Shown here: piece by piece, positions 59,083 to 64,000 of the stretch | Position numbering within the stretch: position 1 is the stretch's first letter | Layout: each line of letters starts with the position of its first letter | DNA from: Ustulina deusta | Lineage: Eukaryota > Ascomycota > Sordariomycetes > Xylariales > Xylariaceae | Assembly (NCBI GenBank): GCA_023159155.1 | Contig: JAJNNX010000043.1 | Location: 372,001-436,000 of the forward strand | Length of the DNA stretch: 64,000 bases | Direction of reading: 5' to 3' | The notes under the pieces: generated by a model | What the model saw: only the letters and a program-made list of their open reading frames with translations | What the model was told of the DNA's origin: nothing | The model's database searches: none | Made by a program: the position numbers and the translations under genes

Positions 59083-59386
59083 TGTTAGAATAGTATTCTA
59101 GGTCAATCGTACGCTATTTATGGGTCACTCACCTTAGCCACCTAAAGTAGCCAAGTCAGGTGGTTAGCCCATGGCTAGCCCATGGCTAAGGGGCCATAGT
59201 GGACCCCTTCGTACAAAAAGGTATACTAGGCCCTCCTACACTTTCTAATTCCTTTCTTTCTTCTTCTTAAAAAGAAACATTTAAACATAGTACAATATAA
59301 ATTATATAGTGTTCGCCTTACTAGATCTGCTTTTATATACAGCACTATATATATATATATACTATTTTAAATAAAACTAACTAATA
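59083..59386 (+). repeat. left LTR of the short retroelement
   Basis: Starts TGTTAGAATA; its end, CTAATA, corresponds to CCAACA in the right copy. The last 25 bp show up to ten C-to-T or G-to-A changes against the right LTR, so this is the more RIP-altered copy. Confidence 0.85.
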
Positions 59387-60739
59387 CTAATTAATAAATT
59401 AACTAGCAAACTTATAAATTAACAAAGTTTAAAAAAACAAAATATTACTAAATATTATATAATAATCTAAAAATGCTTTTGCTTAGTAAAAAACTTTGGT
59501 TTATTATATAAATGTTTTAAAAAAATATAATCTGTTTAGCAAATGTACTTTAAATAACTTTTGTATAAATTATTAAACTAGATTAATACTTAGGCTTAAT
59601 TTTTTGATTTCTTGCTTAGCAAAAAAAAAAACAAGTTAACTAAAGTTTTTGCTATAAACTTTGTATAAAGCAATCTAAATTTTATTCTGCTTAGTAAAAT
59701 AAACTATAGAATTAATTGCGAGCTATTTTATATTTTACCCTTTTTATATAACTAATATATAGTTGCTGTACGAAGCTTTTATATTTATATTTTTGCTTTG
59801 ACCGGACTATTTATTTTTATATATGTTCTATTTAGCAGAACTAAAAAAAAAATCGATTAGCTTTATATAACTTTTATATATAAAATAATTATAACTGATC
59901 TATTTAGCAAACTAAATTATAAAATTAACTATAAACTTTTTTATAACTTTTATTTTTTATATAACTTATTTTTATAAAACAGATCTATAAAAGTACCCAA
60001 ATATCTTTTTTAATAATTTGCTGTACGCTAGCCAAACAGTATTTTTTTTTATTTGATAATCTATTATATAAACTAGCTAAACAACCTTTAAACTATTCTA
60101 TTATATATAAAGCTAGGCAATAAATCTTTGTTTTATTTGTAGCTTTATATAATTCTAGACTTTATATAGCTAGGCTTTACTCTACTTTTTTTTTTTTTTT
60201 TTTTATATAAATACTATATAAAAAACTTATTCTTAATGCTATATACTATAGTAACTAATCTTTTAGCTAAATCTTTATATAAAAATCTAGCTAAAAAAAG
60301 CAATATTCTAATAAGGCTATAAAAAAAATATACTAGCTTTATATACTAAGTTTACCGAAACCCTATTAGTATATAAAACTTAGCTAATAACTAAAAACTA
60401 TTTATAATATATTTAGTTATAACTATACTTAGCTATATAAATATATAAGTGTTTAGGTTTTAAATAGTAAAGTATATATATAATAATTTTTAAAAGTAGA
60501 CTGCTGAACATTTTAATTAGGTTAACTAGCGTTTTTAGAAAAAATTAATTAAAACAATTAAATAAAACAGATCGTACGGACCTCTTAAGGGCACTTCGTA
60601 TACTAACCGGCTCGTATAACTAATAATAAGCTATTGTCTAGGCATATTGGATAACTAACTTTAGTAACCCACTTATGTTTTTAAACCAGCCCTATCCAGA
60701 GGGATAGACCCCCCCCCCCCCCCTTTTTTCCTTTGTATA

Positions 60740-60907
60740 ACCCGTGTATAAAAGACCTATATACCTTTTTGTACGACTGCTTTCTTAACCCCGTACGGAA
60801 CGGACCTATATACCTTTCCGTACAACTGCTTTTTTGACCCTGTACGGAACGGACCTACATACCTTTCCGTACGACTGCTTTTTTTGACCCCGTACGGAAC
60901 GGACCTA
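60740..60907 (+). repeat. 3.5 copies of a 48-50-bp tandem repeat
   Basis: Units start at about 60741, 60789, 60838 and 60888 (the last partial). Each carries CGTACGGAACGGACCTA, ACCTTTCCGTAC and GACTGCTTTTTT; the first copy is the most diverged. It lies in the internal part of the short LTR element, next to a 15-C run at 60709-60723. The units keep G and C while the DNA around is AT-saturated. Confidence 0.75.
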
Positions 60908-61265
60908 CCCCCCCCCCTTAGCTAATATCTATACGGACCTGAACGTTAAATTTTTGAAAAAAAAAAAACAAAGCCAGAAGAATATTAGTAATAACAAGGA
61001 CCTACCCTATTAACCCGTTGTATGCTAGCCAAACAACCCCTATGCTATACGGAGCATTTTGCTTCGGCTATACGAAGGGCTAGCTCTACAGAAGGGCTAG
61101 CCATATAAAAGCTTTGTTTTTAAGTATTAAATAGATTGTTTTAGTATTAAATAGAAATTTTGTTTTTTTTCTGTACAAAATACTTGCTTTGATCATATAG
61201 AGTTTTTATATTTAGTTCGTCCGTACAATTAACCTAGCAACACAACAAAAAGTAAAAATAGTTAG

Positions 61266-61567
61266 TGTTAGAATAATATTCCAGGTTAATCGTACGCTAT
61301 TTATAGGTCACTTACCTTGGCTACCTAAGGTAGCCAAGTCAGATGGTTAGCCCATGGCTAGCCTATGGCTAAGGGGCCATGGTAGACCCTTTCGTACGAA
61401 AAGGTATACCAGGCCCTCCTATACCTTCTGATTCCTTTCCTTTTTCTTCCTAAAGAAAAATATTCGAATATAGTACAATATAGATTGTATAGTGTTTGCC
61501 TTACCAGATCTGCTCTTACGTACGGCACTATATACGCACATACTATCCCGGATAGAGCCAACCAACA
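61266..61567 (+). repeat. right LTR of the short retroelement
   Basis: Starts TGTTAGAATA and ends GCCAACCAACA. It contains a repeated AGCCCATGGCTA-type palindromic stretch (61347-61375). The 67-codon minus-strand frame inside it is a by-product of the LTR, not a gene. Confidence 0.85.
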
Positions 61568-61572
61568 AAAAG

Positions 61573-64000
61573 TTTAATTTTTATAAATTTTTTTTTATAT
61601 TATTATTATAAAACAATCAAACAGACTTTTAGTAATAAAATATATTACTAGTTTTTATAAATATATTAATTATTTTTATTTTAGTTTAAAAAAAGCAGTA
61701 ATATTTAAAATAATTATTAGTTTAACTATTATAATATAAAGTTAAAAATTAATAAAAATTTTTATATTTTTTTTATTAATTATTTAACTTATTTAATAAT
61801 TTTTCTAGTTTATATAATAATTTATTTGCTACTATATTTTTTTTTTAAAAATATAGTACAATTTAAAATCGAACATTTTAATAAAAATAACTTATTAGGT
61901 TAGAACTACGCTAAGTAATATAAAAAATCTATTGTTTAGCTAAGCAATTAATATTTTTATATTTATTTTTAAATAGAATTTAATCCTATATAAATAGTTT
62001 TATAGTTAGCAAAAAGCTTTAATAACTTTTAAGCACTTTTTTTTTGTTACGTTATAATTTAATTTAGGTCTTTTTTAAGTTTTTAATTTATATTTAAATA
62101 AGTATATTTTATTTTTGATTAGTTAACAAAATATAGCACCTTATCTTTTTTTTAAAATATTAATTTTTAGTTAGATTTTTTTAGCTTTATAATCTAAAGT
62201 AATTAAACAAAAAATAATTGTTAAAGCTTATTATAATATTATTATTGCTTATTTTTAATTATTTTTTTAAACAAACTTAATATTATACTAAAAAAATATA
62301 ATTAATAGAAGTACTATTATAATATATGCTTTTATTTATATCTAATAATAATTACTTATTTTTAAAAAAGCTTTTATTTTTATAATATTGCTATACGCTA
62401 TTTATTCTAGAATTTTAAATATTTTAGCCCTTATAGGTTTATAGCTATTAGTTCTATAAAGATATCTAACTAGTATTATTATTAGCTTATACTATTTGCT
62501 TTTAATACTGCTTATAGTAGTACTTATTAATTTAAAATTTAATAAAACTGCATTAATATTTTTAATATATTTAAAAATAAATTACTATATGCTAAGGGCA
62601 ACTTTCTAATTATTATAATAAATAATAAGCTTTTTAATTTTTATATTATTAAAAAATAGTTTATATTTTTTAAATATAATATTATATAGTATTTAGCTAA
62701 CTATTCTAAAAAAATAAGCTACTAAATTTGTTATGCTTTAAAGAAGTGTTATTATTTATAAAATTCTAAGTAGTATAAAAAAAACTATTAGTACTTAACT
62801 AAAAAAAAATAAAAATACTTAATTATATCTATAAAAAAAATCAATTACTAATAAGATTTTATATATAGCAAATTTTTTAGTAAATTTATTGCAGCTTTTT
62901 AATAAAAAAATATTTTAAATTATAACTATGTTTAGTTTAGTAGTAAAATTAATTAATTTAAGCTTTTTATTTTTTATTATTATTATAAACTATATGTTTT
63001 AATATATGCTATATTTTTTTTCTAACATATTGTTTATAAGTTAGGTTTTAAATATATTTAATACTTTTTTTTATAATAGTACAAAAATAAAAATTCTTTT
63101 TGCTTACTAAGTTTTATATAATATTATCTAGATTTTATATAGTAGTATAATTTTATTACGTATTTTTTTAATTTTGCTAAAATCCTAAGCTAAAACTATT
63201 TTATGTTTATATAGCATTTTAACTAGGAGGTTTTTTTTTAATTAGTAAGTTTTAATATTTTTATATTTTTTTTAATTTTTTAAAAATATTCTTTGGTTAA
63301 TTAAGTTCTTTTAAGTTATATAGCAAAATATAAATAAATATTTAAATAAAAAAAAAAAAATTTTAAACGTTTTGTTTAGTTTGTACTAATTATATATTTT
63401 TGCTAAAGCTTTTCCTTTTTAATTAATTAACCCTAGAAGTATAAAACTATTATATTTTATATTATTAACGAAGTAAACTTTTTTTAATTTAAGCTTATAT
63501 ATTATAAATATTAAAAAAAAAAAAAAAAAAAAAAACGCTATCTATTTAGCTTTTAAGACTTTTGCTTTTTTTATTTTTTTTATAGCTTTATAAATAATAG
63601 TCCTAAAAACTATTAAAAATTTACTATTTAATAAAGTACCTATAAAAAAATATTATTATTTAGCTTTAATATTTAGTTTATATAGTTTATAAATAGCTAA
63701 TTAATATTACAAAAGTATTTTTATATAATTTTATTATTTAGGTTTAGTACTAAATTAAAAGTTATTTTAGTAGCATATAATAAAAATAAGATTTAAATAT
63801 TGATTAAAAACTAATTATAACTATTTATAGCAACTTTTTATATATAAATAGCTATTAGTTTTTTATAGTTCTAATTGCTAATTTGTTATAAAAGTATAAT
63901 TAGATAGGCAAGGTTGCAGGAGCAATAATATACGTATTACCAAAAGTAAATATAGCTATTAGAACTAAATTTTTAAAATAAAAAATATAATCTGTAATTT
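61573..64000. repeat. AT-saturated DNA, unassigned RIP-degraded repeats
   Basis: The block continues to the right edge with stops in all frames. It may be the right-hand part of the same old element that lies left of 59083, since the short LTR element inserted between the two, but I could not prove continuity from known motifs. A run of A lies at about 63513-63534. Confidence 0.5.

Larger units (their letters stand above)
59083..61567 (+). mobile_element. short LTR retroelement (2485 bp), probably non-autonomous
   Basis: Two direct repeats of about 303 bp (59083-59386 and 61266-61567) enclose only 1.88 kb. The ends read TGTT...AACA in the better copy, and AAAAG stands just outside both ends (59078-59082, 61568-61572), a perfect 5-bp target duplication. 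The two repeats differ almost only by C/T and G/A. An A-rich tract lies just before the right LTR. The inside is too short for gag plus pol and shows no protein motif, so it is either a LARD/TRIM-type element or an internally deleted copy. Confidence 0.8.

Noticed and set aside
61358..61561. 67-codon minus-strand frame
   Set aside because: Lies wholly inside the right LTR of the short retroelement.
38400..64000. Mitochondrial DNA or a centromere as explanation of the AT-rich block
   Set aside because: Target duplications, LTR pairs differing by transitions and an embedded nuclear-type pseudogene explain the block as RIP-mutated transposons; no mitochondrial genes are seen. A centromeric location cannot be excluded from 26 kb, but nothing shows it.
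1..64000. CRISPR arrays, bacterial operons or integrated prophage
   Set aside because: No regularly spaced short direct repeats with unique spacers and no prokaryotic gene organisation; the window is plainly fungal.

Overview
The window is nuclear DNA of a filamentous ascomycete, most probably a Sordariomycete. The evidence is short GT-AG introns (51-201 nt) with CTAAC-type branch sites, a fused single-chain 3-isopropylmalate dehydratase, CT-rich promoters, intergenic DNA full of the palindrome-forming motif TAGGTA/TACCTA, and a long AT-saturated block with the signature of repeat-induced point mutation (RIP).

Layout. 1-37.1 kb is ordinary gene-bearing euchromatin with long spacers. From the left: the probable 5' UTR of a gene running off the left edge; a leftward 1271-codon kelch/beta-propeller membrane protein (6714-10529); a leftward 1092-residue coiled-coil protein with a threefold internal repeat (11663-14941); a five-exon CSC1/OSCA/TMEM63-family channel (17940-20760); a secreted NPC2/ML-domain lipid-transfer protein (21888-22741); V-ATPase subunit F on the minus strand (23322-24068); a NUR1/Mug154-type nuclear-rim protein divergent from it (24729-26206); a large unknown protein with two C-terminal membrane segments (26906-30095); and the leucine-biosynthesis enzyme LEU1 (34529-37142). 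All of these look intact.

From about 38.4 kb the base composition collapses to A+T. A tRNA-Arg(UCU) gene at 38702-38773 stands at the edge. Behind it are: a Fot1/Pot2-sized DNA transposon with GC-rich 42-bp terminal inverted repeats and a TA target duplication (39040-40964); a GC-normal island holding a broken glycosidase-like gene (41453-42504); a nest of two Ty3/gypsy-type retroelements, where a complete 6157-bp minus-strand copy (45009-51165, TSD TATTT) sits inside the gag of a truncated plus-strand copy (44205-45008 plus 51171-52363); an unmutated 132-bp island; an unassigned AT-rich stretch; and a short 2485-bp LTR element with TSD AAAAG (59083-61567). Differences between paired repeats are almost all C/T or G/A, as expected of RIP.

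Functionally the intact genes are mostly housekeeping: vacuolar acidification (VMA7), sterol/lipid handling (NPC2), mechanosensitive or osmosensing ion flux (CSC1-like), nuclear periphery (NUR1) and leucine synthesis (LEU1). They do not form an obvious pathway cluster. The less ordinary content is the repeat-bearing coiled-coil protein, the kelch receptor-like protein, and the fossil record of transposition and RIP in the right-hand 26 kb. I did not find a convincing new enzymatic or defence system.
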